Origin: Chryseobacterium sp. ZHDP1
GTDB taxonomy: Bacteria > Bacteroidota > Bacteroidia > Flavobacteriales > Weeksellaceae
Direction: 5' to 3'
DNA length: 64,000 bases
Assembly: GCF_018603435.1 (NCBI RefSeq)
Contig: NZ_CP075682.1
Location: 1,736,001-1,800,000 of the forward strand
Shown here: piece by piece, positions 43,203 through 51,891 of the stretch
Position numbering within the stretch: position 1 is the stretch's first letter
Layout: every line of letters begins with the position of its first letter
Made by a program: the position numbers and the translations under genes
Notes under the pieces: generated by a model
Seen by the model: the letters and a program-made list of their open reading frames with translations, nothing else
The model's database searches: none
What the model was told of the DNA's origin: nothing

Positions 43203-43679
43203 TTAAAGCACAATAGACAATTTTATTTTGTCTTTTTTAAGTTTCTGAACCATTTCAACAGCTTTCTGTCGTTGGAAAACATAATATGCCAACTCTTTTG
43301 AAGGGCTGAAAAGGGGTAATTTTCCATTATAAATTCTTATAAACTTGGAATAATACAATCCTTCGTCAGAGGTAAAAATATATATTTTCCTGTGAGAAGC
43401 ATAATTAATCCAGTCCGCTAATTTATCTTTCAAAATAGCCGGGTCATTTTTAAGTTTAATGGTAAATGATTCATTTCCTTCAAAAGAATCATCTTTAAAA
43501 ATAAGATTAAAATTACTGACATAGCAGCTTAAAACAATATTGTTTTCAGTTACCATTAAGGGATTATTGATATCTCCCAGTAAATCAATGGTAACATCAT
43601 TTGCTTTAAAGAACTGTTTTATTAGAAAATTCCTTCTTGCAATGTCCGTAAATAAATTGTGATTTGTACTCTCTTCCAT
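43203..43679 (-). CDS. Hypothetical protein of the accessory region
   Basis: The ATG at 43679 is preferred to a TTG at 43703. The 158-residue product has no signal peptide. Strands such as NIVLSCYVSNFNLIFKDDSF and KIYIFTSDEGLYYSKFIRIY suggest an alpha/beta fold. The C-terminus is basic (KLKKDKIKLSIVL). No known motif was found. It probably forms a small transcription unit with the gene at 42647. Confidence 0.5.
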   Translation of the reverse strand: MEESTNHNLFTDIARRNFLIKQFFKANDVTIDLLGDINNPLMVTENNIVLSCYVSNFNLIFKDDSFEGNESFTIKLKNDPAILKDKLADWINYASHRKIYIFTSDEGLYYSKFIRIYNGKLPLFSPSKELAYYVFQRQKAVEMVQKLKKDKIKLSIVL

Positions 43680-43801
43680 TTCATTGTTATCAGAATTAAA
43701 CAAATATACTATTTTTTACCTATTAAACCAATTTAAAATATTTTACCTATTGTTTCAAAAATATTTTTATATTTACATATTCTTATTAATCAGAATTAAT
43801 A

Positions 43802-43999
43802 ATGAAAAGAATAATAAAATTTGTGGTGTACGGAGCAATAGCGTTTTACATATTTCTGTTTGCGTTTATAGGTAATACCACTGACAATAATAATGCAAGA
43901 AAAATATCTCTAACTTTAGTTATTATCGTCGTTGGCTGGAATGTCTTGAAGAATCCTTTAAAAAGATTCTTTAGGAAAATATTTAATAATAATTCTTGA
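43802..43999 (+). CDS. Small two-pass membrane protein
   Basis: The 65-residue protein has two hydrophobic segments (about 4-24 and 36-50) and a basic C-terminus (KNPLKRFFRKIF). It stands alone between divergent and convergent genes, ends at a bidirectional terminator, and has no known family. Small membrane proteins of this type are common cargo; a toxin or a membrane modulator is possible but unsupported. Confidence 0.5.
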   Translation: MKRIIKFVVYGAIAFYIFLFAFIGNTTDNNNARKISLTLVIIVVGWNVLKNPLKRFFRKIFNNNS

Positions 44000-44007
44000 C
44001 GATAATA

Positions 44008-44036
44008 GAAAAGGCTGCCCTATGGCAGCCTTATTA
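44008..44036. terminator. Bidirectional terminator
   Basis: The stem AAGGCTGCC/GGCAGCCTT has a 4-nt loop with A-rich and T-rich flanks. It separates the small plus-strand membrane gene from the convergent ArdC-like gene. Confidence 0.8.
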
Positions 44037-44041
44037 TTTTA

Positions 44042-44998
44042 TCAAAGTTGTTCAAGAAATTTCTTTGCTTTTTTAGATGATGCAAATGCTTTCTTGATAT
44101 TTTCCTCACGCTTAGATGTATTTTTGACAGACCAGCTTTTAAGATATCTTACGGAATTGATAAACTCCTTAGTAATTCCAAATTGGAGGCAGATTAGCAT
44201 ACTACCCATTTCTGCAATAAGTTCTTCAAAAGAGTAACTTGTTAAATCTGAATGACCTTTTAATTCTCTTTTTAATCTGCTTTCGTGACCAGTCCAGTGA
44301 ATGATCTCGTGAAATAATGTAGAATAATATTTATCTTCAGATATAAAATATTTCTTTTCTGGAATTGAAATTATATCTGTTAAAGGCGTATAATAAGCTG
44401 TACTAGAAAGAGTTTGCCTAACTGTTAGATTACCGTTAGTAATAATTGAATTGATAAATTCTTCACTATTACATTGTTCCTGAAAATCCAGTACTAGATT
44501 TTCCTCTTCAATGACAGTATCAATATTTAGATCGGCTATATTTTCAATCAGTTCAGCATTAAAAACGGTATAATTCTTTAAACAGCTGATCTTATTAATA
44601 TTTTCTCTTTCATTCACCGACATTTCTAATACTTGTTCTCTGCTATAGATTTTACCCGTCTCTCTATGTTTGTAGATGAAGCTAAAAAATTCAATGATTG
44701 TACCTTTTGCTCCTTTTTTTAGTCTGCCACCGGCTTTCGAAATAGAGTTGAATGTCGCATAATCGGCGGTTTGGAAATTATTGATTAAAGCATCAATATA
44801 AAGAGCTACTGTGTTAAAGCCTTGATATTGCTTTTTTGTAAAAAGATTTTTCGGCATTTGAAATTGCACATCAGCATAATGTTCCCAGTCCTGCGGATTA
44901 ACTTTATCAAGGTTTTCGAGTATTTTTAAAATGAATCTATCTTCATTTTTTTCTTGTGAAGAATCTTTTGAATTACTTTTTTTTGTGAATGTTTTCAT
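44042..44998 (-). CDS. ArdC-like antirestriction protein (ssDNA-binding plus zincin domain)
   Basis: The N-terminal half (about residues 38-160) resembles the ArdC ssDNA-binding domain (FNTVALYIDALINNFQTADY, KGAKGTIIEFF). The C-terminal half is a zincin-like metallopeptidase: HEIIHWTGH with His230, Glu231 and His234, and EELIAEMGS with Glu259 as third metal ligand. ArdC proteins shield incoming single-stranded DNA from host restriction during conjugation. The length of 318 residues is normal. Presence here, close to a nuclease gene and transfer genes, fits a role in establishment in a new host. Confidence 0.88.
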   Translation of the reverse strand: MKTFTKKSNSKDSSQEKNEDRFILKILENLDKVNPQDWEHYADVQFQMPKNLFTKKQYQGFNTVALYIDALINNFQTADYATFNSISKAGGRLKKGAKGTIIEFFSFIYKHRETGKIYSREQVLEMSVNERENINKISCLKNYTVFNAELIENIADLNIDTVIEEENLVLDFQEQCNSEEFINSIITNGNLTVRQTLSSTAYYTPLTDIISIPEKKYFISEDKYYSTLFHEIIHWTGHESRLKRELKGHSDLTSYSFEELIAEMGSMLICLQFGITKEFINSVRYLKSWSVKNTSKREENIKKAFASSKKAKKFLEQL

Positions 44999-45060
44999 AA
45001 TACTTTATTTAATATTCTGACTTTTCTATTGTTTTATGTGCATTCCAAAAGAAATCTGTC

Positions 45061-45181
45061 ATTCAATAAAACCGGAATGAAAGAATGTAATGAAGGCTTT
45101 GAAATCTTTTTGTTCGAAGAATTCAGGAGTGTCTGAAATTATAGCTATGCTGTAATTATAGAGACCCAAAAAGATTTTTTG
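45061..45181 (+). repeat. Degenerate small-ORF repeat, copy 1
   Basis: The segment aligns with 46235-46357 over its whole length (ATTCAATA, AAAACCG, AATGAA, GTAATG, GGCT.TGAAAT, then AGGAGT.TCTGA and ACCCAAAAAGATTTTTT). In this copy the frame reads ALKSFCSKNSGVSE and then stops, so coding capacity has decayed. Confidence 0.7.
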
Positions 45182-45257
45182 ATTGGAGGATGGATTTCTA
45201 ATTTCGCATAAGAAAACCGAGAAAGTCAGAATATAAAGGATTAGAAAACAATTAAAA

Positions 45258-45683
45258 TTATTCAATCCTTATTGATAATAATCTTTGAAGATGCTGTGAT
45301 TTTTTCAAATCGACATATTTGATAAATTCAGGTGTCTTTTTGAACTTCTGAAGTGCTCTGATAAACTTGAAATCTGATTCAATTACACTTGAGACTTTTA
45401 TACAGGCAGTTCCAATATCTCCAAAGCAGTTGCCTATTCCAAATAAGAGAGAATAGTAAGTTTCTGTAGTAAGCGGTCGGTCATAATGGGCTAGTATCTT
45501 TTTACCTTCTTCATCTTCATTTAAAAATCTAAGTTCTTCATTGAACATTGCCTGTGTAAAGAAAACACCATAGTCAACGCCATTGAAATTTTCATAGTTC
45601 AAATCAAAGTTTTCTTTCAGAAAGTTATTTACTTCCTCAGCTAATTGAGCTTCTTTTAAATATATAATTGAATAAGTTCCCAT
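45258..45683 (-). CDS. Hypothetical protein of the accessory region
   Basis: The 141-residue protein is acidic and cytosolic. It has an N-terminal MGTYSIIYLKEAQLAEEVNN strand-helix and a central YYSLLFGIGNCFGDIGTAC stretch. I do not recognise the family. It lies 73 bp downstream of the DUF6876-like gene on the same strand, so the two may be co-transcribed. The repeat copy at 45061-45181 lies just beyond its 3' end. Confidence 0.5.
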   Translation of the reverse strand: MGTYSIIYLKEAQLAEEVNNFLKENFDLNYENFNGVDYGVFFTQAMFNEELRFLNEDEEGKKILAHYDRPLTTETYYSLLFGIGNCFGDIGTACIKVSSVIESDFKFIRALQKFKKTPEFIKYVDLKKSQHLQRLLSIRIE

Positions 45684-45756
45684 AAAATTTATAAGTATTC
45701 TTAAGTTTGGAATTTGATAAAACGATTACCTATACATCGTGAGGTTTTCATATTAT

Positions 45757-46125
45757 TTAGTGTTCGCTTGGAAGTAATAGTACATTACCCTCTTTCCAGA
45801 TGGTAAATTCTTCAAAAAAGAAGTCAGAGAATGGAATAATGGCTGACATTAACTGATTTTCATTTCCGTCAGATGCAGAAAGACTAAACTGCTCATCCTT
45901 GATTCTTTTAATCGTCCATACTTGAAAATCTTCACTTTGAAATTTTTGAGAAGTCTGATAAGATGCTATACAGTCCAGAAACCAGTAGCACTCTTCTTCA
46001 TATGCCACATTTTTGACTCCGTCAGTCAATAATATTCCAAAGATGTAGGAATAGTACTGCTCAGTTCCTGTAAACTGATTGTAAAAATCATTAGCTGAGA
46101 TTTTGGGATTTTTCATAATTGCCAA
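45757..46125 (-). CDS. DUF6876-like protein
   Basis: The 122-residue protein begins with a helix, then FTGTEQYYSYIFGILLTDGV, YEEECYWFLDCIASYQTS, QVWTIKRI and a C-terminal EGNVLLLPSEH. This series matches the DUF6876 family, which I associate with plasmids and phage-like elements of many phyla. Its biochemical role is unknown. There is no catalytic motif. Confidence 0.7.
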   Translation of the reverse strand: MAIMKNPKISANDFYNQFTGTEQYYSYIFGILLTDGVKNVAYEEECYWFLDCIASYQTSQKFQSEDFQVWTIKRIKDEQFSLSASDGNENQLMSAIIPFSDFFFEEFTIWKEGNVLLLPSEH

Positions 46126-46234
46126 TTTTTTGGGTTAATATTTAAATTGTTGAGAGCAGTTGATATTTTAACAGCATTGTTTTATAATCTACTTTCTCCC
46201 TGTTTTTCATTGCTTCTGACGAAAGAAATTCAGA

Positions 46235-46357
46235 TTCAATACAAAACCGCAATGAAGTATGTAATGGAGGCTATGAAATATTTTTGTCCTTCGGATTTAG
46301 GAGTATCTGAAAAAAATGGCGCAGCATTTTATTTAGAAACCCAAAAAGATTTTTTTG
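46235..46357 (+). repeat. Degenerate small-ORF repeat, copy 2 (best open frame)
   Basis: This copy keeps an open frame: MKYFCPSDLGVSEKNGAAFY, then LETQKDFFVQKLYL, ending at a TAG. It shares the core with copies at 45061-45181 and 56616-56713. The core has TTTTTGTCC, an inverted TCCTTCGGA and ACCCAAAAAGATTTTTTTGT. It may be a small gene family or a non-coding repeat that happens to be open. Confidence 0.7.
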
Positions 46358-46461
46358 TACAGAAACTGTATTTATAGTTTTGCAAACCGAAAACACGGAA
46401 CATTTAGATTATAGCAGGTTTAAGAGAACTATTATCTATACAACAACAGCTGGATATTTAC

Positions 46462-46469
46462 TATATTTG
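46462..46469 (+). promoter_or_regulatory. Promoter box 8 bp before the UPF0489 start codon
   Basis: TATATTTG fits the Bacteroidota -7 consensus. It ends 7 bp before the ATG at 46477, so transcription from it would start at or next to the start codon. Confidence 0.5.
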
Positions 46470-46476
46470 GTAGCAT

Positions 46477-47190
46477 ATGTGGATAAAAGAAAAACCTCAG
46501 CAATTATTGGATTCAGGAAGTACAACAGCCAATTTTTTATACAAAAAAGGAAAGGTTTATGTGATGGATAATCATCTATGTGCAGCGTGGTGCTGGTTAC
46601 AGGAAACAGATATCACTAAATCATACGACTTCTATCATATTGACAGACATAATGACCTATTATACCCTATTCCATCTATCAAGGAAGATTTATTAAATGA
46701 TAATGTTGATCTTGAAAAAATTACATTTGAAGAATATGTTGAACTTAATGAAAATCATCCGGAGGAACTCAATATAAAAGCTCCGTTGTTCCGCTGGGAT
46801 AATTATATATTAAATCTAAATGAAGTATATCCGAATTTCTTTGGAACTACACATTTTATAACCAAAGAGCCATATCCGGAAAATGAATTTATAGATTGGG
46901 AGTATAAGATAGAAGACTTTCTTAACAGCTTACATCATTGGCTGAAAGATTCCAAAAATGGCGGTATAGTAAATTTGGATATAGATTTCTTTTATTCTAA
47001 CAGTAAAGGCTATTATCAGATTTATTCTGATGAATTGATCAGAAAAGTCGGGAATGTATTAGTTGAAAATATGGATAAGATAGATGTCATTACAATTGCA
47101 TTAAGCCCTGAATGCTGTGGAGGTTGGGAAAATGCCTTTAAAACAATGAAAATTCTTGACGAAGTACTCGATTTAGGTATGGAAATGTAA
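46477..47190 (+). CDS. UPF0489 protein (arginase-like fold)
   Basis: The 237-residue protein shows three acidic/His motifs of the arginase/deacetylase fold: VMDNHLCAAW (Asp31, His33), YHIDRHNDL (Asp56, His58, Asp60) and NLDIDFFYS. These would bind two metal ions. Some characterised UPF0489 members are, as far as I recall, peptide arginases that make ornithine in peptides. No precursor peptide or other peptide-modifying enzyme is seen nearby, so the substrate is open. The ATG at 46477 is kept because the fold needs the strand before VMDNH, although it leaves an almost leaderless mRNA. Confidence 0.75.
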   Translation: MWIKEKPQQLLDSGSTTANFLYKKGKVYVMDNHLCAAWCWLQETDITKSYDFYHIDRHNDLLYPIPSIKEDLLNDNVDLEKITFEEYVELNENHPEELNIKAPLFRWDNYILNLNEVYPNFFGTTHFITKEPYPENEFIDWEYKIEDFLNSLHHWLKDSKNGGIVNLDIDFFYSNSKGYYQIYSDELIRKVGNVLVENMDKIDVITIALSPECCGGWENAFKTMKILDEVLDLGMEM

Positions 47191-47286
47191 TAACTCTTAG
47201 TTGCAACAACTCTATATTTTTTTGATAACAAAATCAAGATTAAAAGTAGTTTAGAATGACAATTGACAACTAAAACGATTAATTTG

Positions 47287-47294
47287 TATATTTG
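47287..47294 (+). promoter_or_regulatory. Promoter of the 47321-49185 gene pair
   Basis: TATATTTG matches the -7 consensus. TTGAC stands about 19 bp upstream (47263-47267), near the -33 position. The start codon follows 27 bp after the box. Confidence 0.55.
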
Positions 47295-47320
47295 GTGAAA
47301 ACAATAACTTTAATAACTTA

Positions 47321-47866
47321 ATGACAGAACTTCATCTTGATCTTACTTTAGATAAGCTACAAGGCCCACCAAAAGAGCATATAAAAGTTCACAATTATTG
47401 GGCTGCTGTTGGACTTGATCGCTATCATAAAGACTCTAAGGCTGAATTTGAATTTACCATTGACGGAAAATCCAGCAAAAACATTGTTACTTGGGATTCC
47501 AATTTTTCAAAAGTAACAATGAAGGAGGATAAAGATATTGCTAATCACGGTGGTGTTGCATTGGCTTGGTTTGTAATGTCAGTAATAATGGATTACAAAT
47601 ATGTAGAACAAACTGAAATTGGCGATGGCGTTGACTATAGATTTTCTAAAACTGAACCTGATGATGATGATTTGAATTTTCTTGACGAAGAATATCATTA
47701 TGTAGAAATATCCGGTATTTTGGAGGAAAACAAATCAAATACCTTAATAAATCGCATAAAAAAGAAACACGAGCAAATTAATAGAGGTTCAAAAAGAGAC
47801 CAATCATCATCTGTCGTTGTCACACTTTTTGCCAAACCTACAACCATAAAAGAAATTCATAAATGA
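47321..47866 (+). CDS. Hypothetical protein, first gene of a two-gene cargo unit
   Basis: The 181-residue cytosolic protein opens with MTELHLDLTLDKLQGPPKEH and has HGGVALAWFVMSVIMDYKYV in the middle and an acidic stretch (KTEPDDDDLNFLDEEYHYVE). It ends in a basic tail. I do not recognise the family. Its stop overlaps the start of the next gene by 4 bp (ATGA), so the pair works together. It has its own promoter and a terminator behind, a compact cassette typical of defence or stress cargo; the function itself is not visible. Confidence 0.6.
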   Translation: MTELHLDLTLDKLQGPPKEHIKVHNYWAAVGLDRYHKDSKAEFEFTIDGKSSKNIVTWDSNFSKVTMKEDKDIANHGGVALAWFVMSVIMDYKYVEQTEIGDGVDYRFSKTEPDDDDLNFLDEEYHYVEISGILEENKSNTLINRIKKKHEQINRGSKRDQSSSVVVTLFAKPTTIKEIHK

Positions 47867-49185
47867 AACCAAAGTTACAACATAGAGAAGCTATGGATTA
47901 CTCATTTAAGGCTAAGCAGGCTTTAGATGAAGGTGACTTTGATGCTTCATTAGAACTATACAAAACGGCAGCTAAATTAGAAAGTGAGGTTGCAGATTTC
48001 TATTTCGACAAACCAGACCTTGAACCCACAAGGAGTATACTGGTAAGAAGTGCTGCGTTTTTAAATTTAAAAGCTGGACAGATAGAGGAGGCACAAAAGT
48101 TTATTTTTTTTGGGTTAACTAACAGTAAAGATGAAGAGGTTAAGGAACAATTGTATGACGCCTTAGAGATTTTAGTTTCTTTAAAAAATATTAATCCTTT
48201 TGGGCAGACAAAAGAATATACCTATTTAAGTATTCTTAGACAAAATAGCACACATTATACTATTGAGCCTACCAAGCTTGAATTTGGTCATTCTGTTACT
48301 TTAGAAATGATTAAAGACTTTACAGATAATTATTTGAAATCATTAAAGGCATATGCACTTACTAAAGTTAGGCGTTTGGTCAAATTTAGAGATGACAGTA
48401 TAAGTGAACTTCAAAAAGAAATTGATAGAATTATTAATCCGGTCATCACAAACTCAAGTTATGGAAGTTTTCGATTTTCAATTGCTAATGATTGGATGAA
48501 AAGAAATGACGAAGAAAAGGAAATTGTTAATTTAAAATCAAATATTGTTAAAAATTTCCATAATGAAATTTTCATTAATCCTCTTGGTGAACAAGAAATT
48601 ACCGAAATCAAAGAAGAATTTTCAGAGGAGGAAATAAATGAAATATTCAGGCCATTAGCCAAAATCAAATCAAATAATTCCGGTTACAGCATTGGAGTTT
48701 ATGACACAGATTCATTTTCAAAAAAGTATATTCCAAAAATTGTTAACAAGCAAAAAAAGGAATTACTTACTACAAAAACATTGTCACAAGAGGATATAGG
48801 TGAGCTTGTTACTACAATTGCTCATAAACGTGTTTCTGAAAAAGGTAAAGTTTCAAAGAAAACAATTAGATCGGAAGAATTCAAAAAATATGAAACGACT
48901 TTCAAACTAAAGGAGATTGTACCAAAAGACAAACCGTCAGTTTTATTATCTGAGGAAATTCTGATAGATATGTTATTTGATTCAAATATCGGTTTTACAT
49001 TTTCATTTGACGATTTCAAAATATCATACACTGATATCGAATATCAGAAAGCACTTGACGGATTTAATAATAGTTTTTATTCCAAAATAATTTCATTGAT
49101 TAAAAAGACTGATTTGAACACTGAAGAAAATGATGACCTAAAAATCATAAGTAGATATATCGGAAATCTTGATGCCTTGAATTAA
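47863..49185 (+). CDS. TPR-containing hypothetical protein, second gene of a two-gene unit
   Basis: Residues 5-110 look like two TPR helix pairs (AMDYSFKAKQALDEGDFDAS, ILVRSAAFLNLKAGQIEEAQ). The middle (150-200) is helical and basic. The C-terminal part (about 230-430) is mixed, with IGVYDTDSFSKKYIPKI and LSQEDIGELVTTIAHKRVSE. No nuclease or NTPase motif is seen. Fused TPR modules suggest protein binding, probably to the partner encoded at 47321. Confidence 0.6.
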   Translation: MKPKLQHREAMDYSFKAKQALDEGDFDASLELYKTAAKLESEVADFYFDKPDLEPTRSILVRSAAFLNLKAGQIEEAQKFIFFGLTNSKDEEVKEQLYDALEILVSLKNINPFGQTKEYTYLSILRQNSTHYTIEPTKLEFGHSVTLEMIKDFTDNYLKSLKAYALTKVRRLVKFRDDSISELQKEIDRIINPVITNSSYGSFRFSIANDWMKRNDEEKEIVNLKSNIVKNFHNEIFINPLGEQEITEIKEEFSEEEINEIFRPLAKIKSNNSGYSIGVYDTDSFSKKYIPKIVNKQKKELLTTKTLSQEDIGELVTTIAHKRVSEKGKVSKKTIRSEEFKKYETTFKLKEIVPKDKPSVLLSEEILIDMLFDSNIGFTFSFDDFKISYTDIEYQKALDGFNNSFYSKIISLIKKTDLNTEENDDLKIISRYIGNLDALN

Positions 49186-49233
49186 ATAATATCTTAAACT
49201 ACTTTTTTAAAAAAATCAGTAGTTTAAGTTATT
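49186..49233. terminator. Bidirectional terminator
   Basis: CTTAAACTACT (49193-49203) pairs with AGTAGTTTAAG (49218-49228), and flanking AATAATAT/TTATTATT extends the stem. It lies between the convergent two-gene unit and the GNAT-like gene. Confidence 0.75.
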
Positions 49234-49918
49234 ATTTGTTATTGTTTCTCCATAAGAATTCAAATTTCAAAGAATTACTTCTTAATGTGTCAACCGTCTG
49301 TTTAAGCTCTTCGCAGTAATCACTTAGTCCAAGATTCATTTCAATTTCAGTTTGAATTTTCCAAAGTGATCGACCTAAGTAATTAATTTCGTTCCTTAAT
49401 TCAACCATTCTATCTTCGGACATTTTAGAGTTCAAAACAAAATTTGACTCAGAACATACGTAGTCATCACCTGCAAGCACATATTCATTATCATCAGTTT
49501 GAATAAATCCTAGTTCGAGTGCCACTTTTTTCGACGCATCAGCAAAAGATTTTCCAATTTGATTTTCTGTGATAGTAATTGTTTGCTCATCTCTATTAAT
49601 AAATAAGTGAAACAAAACTACATCCTTCATTGAGTTGGTCAAATGTCCATTTTTTCTATGTTCTGGTACAACATACCAATGTAAATCACTATACATATCC
49701 AAGACTACAGCTACATAAGTTTTAGTTTCATTTTTAATGAAGTAAAATTTTTTGAATCCGTCTGAAGATGTAATATTATCAGTTATTTTCGGTTTATTTA
49801 TCCAGACCTTAGCGAAATCTACATTCGGGCTTAAAGGTCTAAGATAAATAACACTTTTTGTTCTCTTACCTTTATTATTTAAATCATCTATTAATTTTTG
49901 TAAAGCCTTGTTTGTCAT
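49232..49918 (-). CDS. GNAT-like acetyltransferase
   Basis: Residues about 60-150 have the GNAT order: YVAVVLDMYSDLHWYVVPEH, then RKNGHLTNSM in the acetyl-CoA loop position (V.PEHR..GHL), then a strand TITITENQIG and ADASKKVALELGFIQ. The pattern is looser than the classic Q/RxxGxG/A motif. The C-terminal 70 residues form an extra helical domain. It is 52 bp downstream of the PLD-family gene on the same strand, suggesting a joint cassette. Substrate unknown. Confidence 0.55.
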   Translation of the reverse strand: MTNKALQKLIDDLNNKGKRTKSVIYLRPLSPNVDFAKVWINKPKITDNITSSDGFKKFYFIKNETKTYVAVVLDMYSDLHWYVVPEHRKNGHLTNSMKDVVLFHLFINRDEQTITITENQIGKSFADASKKVALELGFIQTDDNEYVLAGDDYVCSESNFVLNSKMSEDRMVELRNEINYLGRSLWKIQTEIEMNLGLSDYCEELKQTVDTLRSNSLKFEFLWRNNNK

Positions 49919-49969
49919 AAGTATTTGGTAACATCGCTATGTAATTAAAAAGTCCCTGCAGCTAGTAAA

Positions 49970-51688
49970 TCAGGAACAGATTAAATCTACAAACATTTTT
50001 TTTCTCTTATATTTTAATGCATTTTTATTGTAGAATGATTTTACCCAAGCAAGGTAGTCCGTCTTCAAATGCAATGGATTATCGTTCCCTGAAACTTTTC
50101 CCGACATTTCTAAAGCTTTAGATCGCGCATAATAATGATTAAAAATTCTTACAAATTCAGTAAAATAAAGATCACTTAAATCCTTATCACCTCTAATTAC
50201 CAAAGTATTCTCATCATTATTCAAAATTGAATTATCACTATAATTTGCAGAACCGGAAATGACAATAGGATCTTCACCTAGAGGATCAATAAGTATAATT
50301 TTATTATGAATGAAATTTGTCCCTACTCCACTTGGCTTTGCATTCAATAGTAAACCTGAATGTTTTTCTGCGAGCCAATCATATAGACCATCTTTTAAAT
50401 AAGTTCCATAAATTATTACATTATCATAATCGTTTGAAACTAATGTAGTATGTATAGATCTATTATTATCTAAGATGATGTATTTGAGATTTTCTGTATC
50501 TTTAGTTATTATTTCTTTCATATGCTTACTAAAAGAAAATGGAAACATTCCACAAATAAGACTTTTTGAATTATCCATATATTCAGCATACGTTTTAAGA
50601 ATAGTTTTTTGTTCGCGGGGACTGAAAAATACGGTTATACCCTTGTTAAGATTATCATACAATATATCTTCTTGAATTTCCAAAGTTTGCTTACCTAACA
50701 CTTCGTTAATTGGATCTTGTGCTAAATATTCCCAATATTGATGAAATTTTTGAGCGACCTCTTCATCTCTGATAATGTGAGCAGCGTTACATTGACCAAA
50801 AATTCCTTTTGCTGTTATATTGGTAGACCCCGATAATATCTCAATAGGTTTACCATCTTTCAGCAGTATCATAAATTTATTATGAGCAATATAGCTTTTA
50901 TTTGCTTCTTCTTTTCTTGGAATTAAAATTTGTCTTGGAATGCCTGCTTCATTTATGGCAAGATTATTTGCTTTCTCCTCTCCTCTGGAATCATAAATTA
51001 TCTTAACATCAACGCTTCTATCTTCATATGCATCTTTCAATGCTTCTAAAATGGGCAAATATTCAAACTCGTAAAAAGCAGCTCTAATACTATATGTTTC
51101 ATCTTCAGCTTTTTTGATAAAGTTCAACAAAGCATCATCCAAGCCCTTACCAAGCCACTTTAATGCTCTCAAAGAATTCTCTTCAGATACTCCCTCTGAC
51201 CAAGGTCTGATATTCCCAAACTCTCTAGCATATGCTAGGCTCCCCGCTACCCCACGGTTAAAATACACTGAGTGTTTTGAAGTACTTTCGTCGGGAATAT
51301 TAACCTTGATTTTACAGCCAGGTCTATGCTCTAAAAATTTAGGCTTTCCATATACAGGAATTATATTGTAGATATAATCGTAGGTTGATTTTACAGTAAA
51401 ATCCTCCCACATAAATGATTGGATAGGATGCTCAAAGCTGCTGAATAATTCATTTTTTACTGCGCTCCCAACAGTTTCTTCAAAATATTTAAATCCTTTT
51501 AAAAAGTACTTTTCATTTTCTATCAAATCTTCTCTTTCGATAGAAAATCCCAGTAGTCCCTCAGTTTGTTGTTGGGGCATATCAATCGAAAGTATCACTG
51601 CTGAAGTTCCTGCAACGCAGGTCACTTCAAGTCCGTTCTCTTTAGCACGTGTTCTCATTGCATTATTGTTTTCAAGGTTAATTACCAT
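49970..51688 (-). CDS. PLD-superfamily protein with two HKD motifs
   Basis: Two phospholipase-D active-site halves are present: IAHNKFMILLKDGKPIEILS with GSTN (His269, Lys271), and FIHNKIILID followed by ISGSANYSDNS (His461, Lys463). Together they form one HKD catalytic centre. The N-terminal 180 residues are a separate domain without known motifs. Bacterial members include nucleases and phospholipases. A cytosolic location (no signal peptide) and mobile-element context favour a DNA nuclease, possibly in defence. The upstream gap 51689-51891 holds no gene. Confidence 0.8.
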   Translation of the reverse strand: MVINLENNNAMRTRAKENGLEVTCVAGTSAVILSIDMPQQQTEGLLGFSIEREDLIENEKYFLKGFKYFEETVGSAVKNELFSSFEHPIQSFMWEDFTVKSTYDYIYNIIPVYGKPKFLEHRPGCKIKVNIPDESTSKHSVYFNRGVAGSLAYAREFGNIRPWSEGVSEENSLRALKWLGKGLDDALLNFIKKAEDETYSIRAAFYEFEYLPILEALKDAYEDRSVDVKIIYDSRGEEKANNLAINEAGIPRQILIPRKEEANKSYIAHNKFMILLKDGKPIEILSGSTNITAKGIFGQCNAAHIIRDEEVAQKFHQYWEYLAQDPINEVLGKQTLEIQEDILYDNLNKGITVFFSPREQKTILKTYAEYMDNSKSLICGMFPFSFSKHMKEIITKDTENLKYIILDNNRSIHTTLVSNDYDNVIIYGTYLKDGLYDWLAEKHSGLLLNAKPSGVGTNFIHNKIILIDPLGEDPIVISGSANYSDNSILNNDENTLVIRGDKDLSDLYFTEFVRIFNHYYARSKALEMSGKVSGNDNPLHLKTDYLAWVKSFYNKNALKYKRKKMFVDLICS

Positions 51689-51891
51689 AAAGATAATAAC
51701 AAACTATATTACAATGAGTTAAAAATAAATTAATTTTACAATCATATGATAAAATTTAAAAAGTCCGCAACCTTTTTTTAAAATATTAGGAATGGAATTA
51801 GATAGGTATATTTTAAAATGTGGTTGCTCCATATAGGCAAAAATGCGTTTTCGACCATAGGAGAAATTGCATTTTTGCCACCCGATTTCCA

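Noticed and set aside
43925..43945. Sequence CGTCGTTGGCTGGA shared with 16628-16641
   Set aside because: At 43925 it is part of a coding frame (VVGWN) and at 16628 it is in a hairpin loop; nothing else is shared, so chance is likely.
45059..45265. Minus-strand ORF over repeat copy 1
   Set aside because: It is antisense to the repeat and overlaps the end of the gene at 45258; it has no protein-like support.
46147..46377. 76-codon ORF overlapping repeat copy 2
   Set aside because: Only the repeat part is shared with other copies and those are broken; the N-terminal part has no support. It is reported as a repeat.
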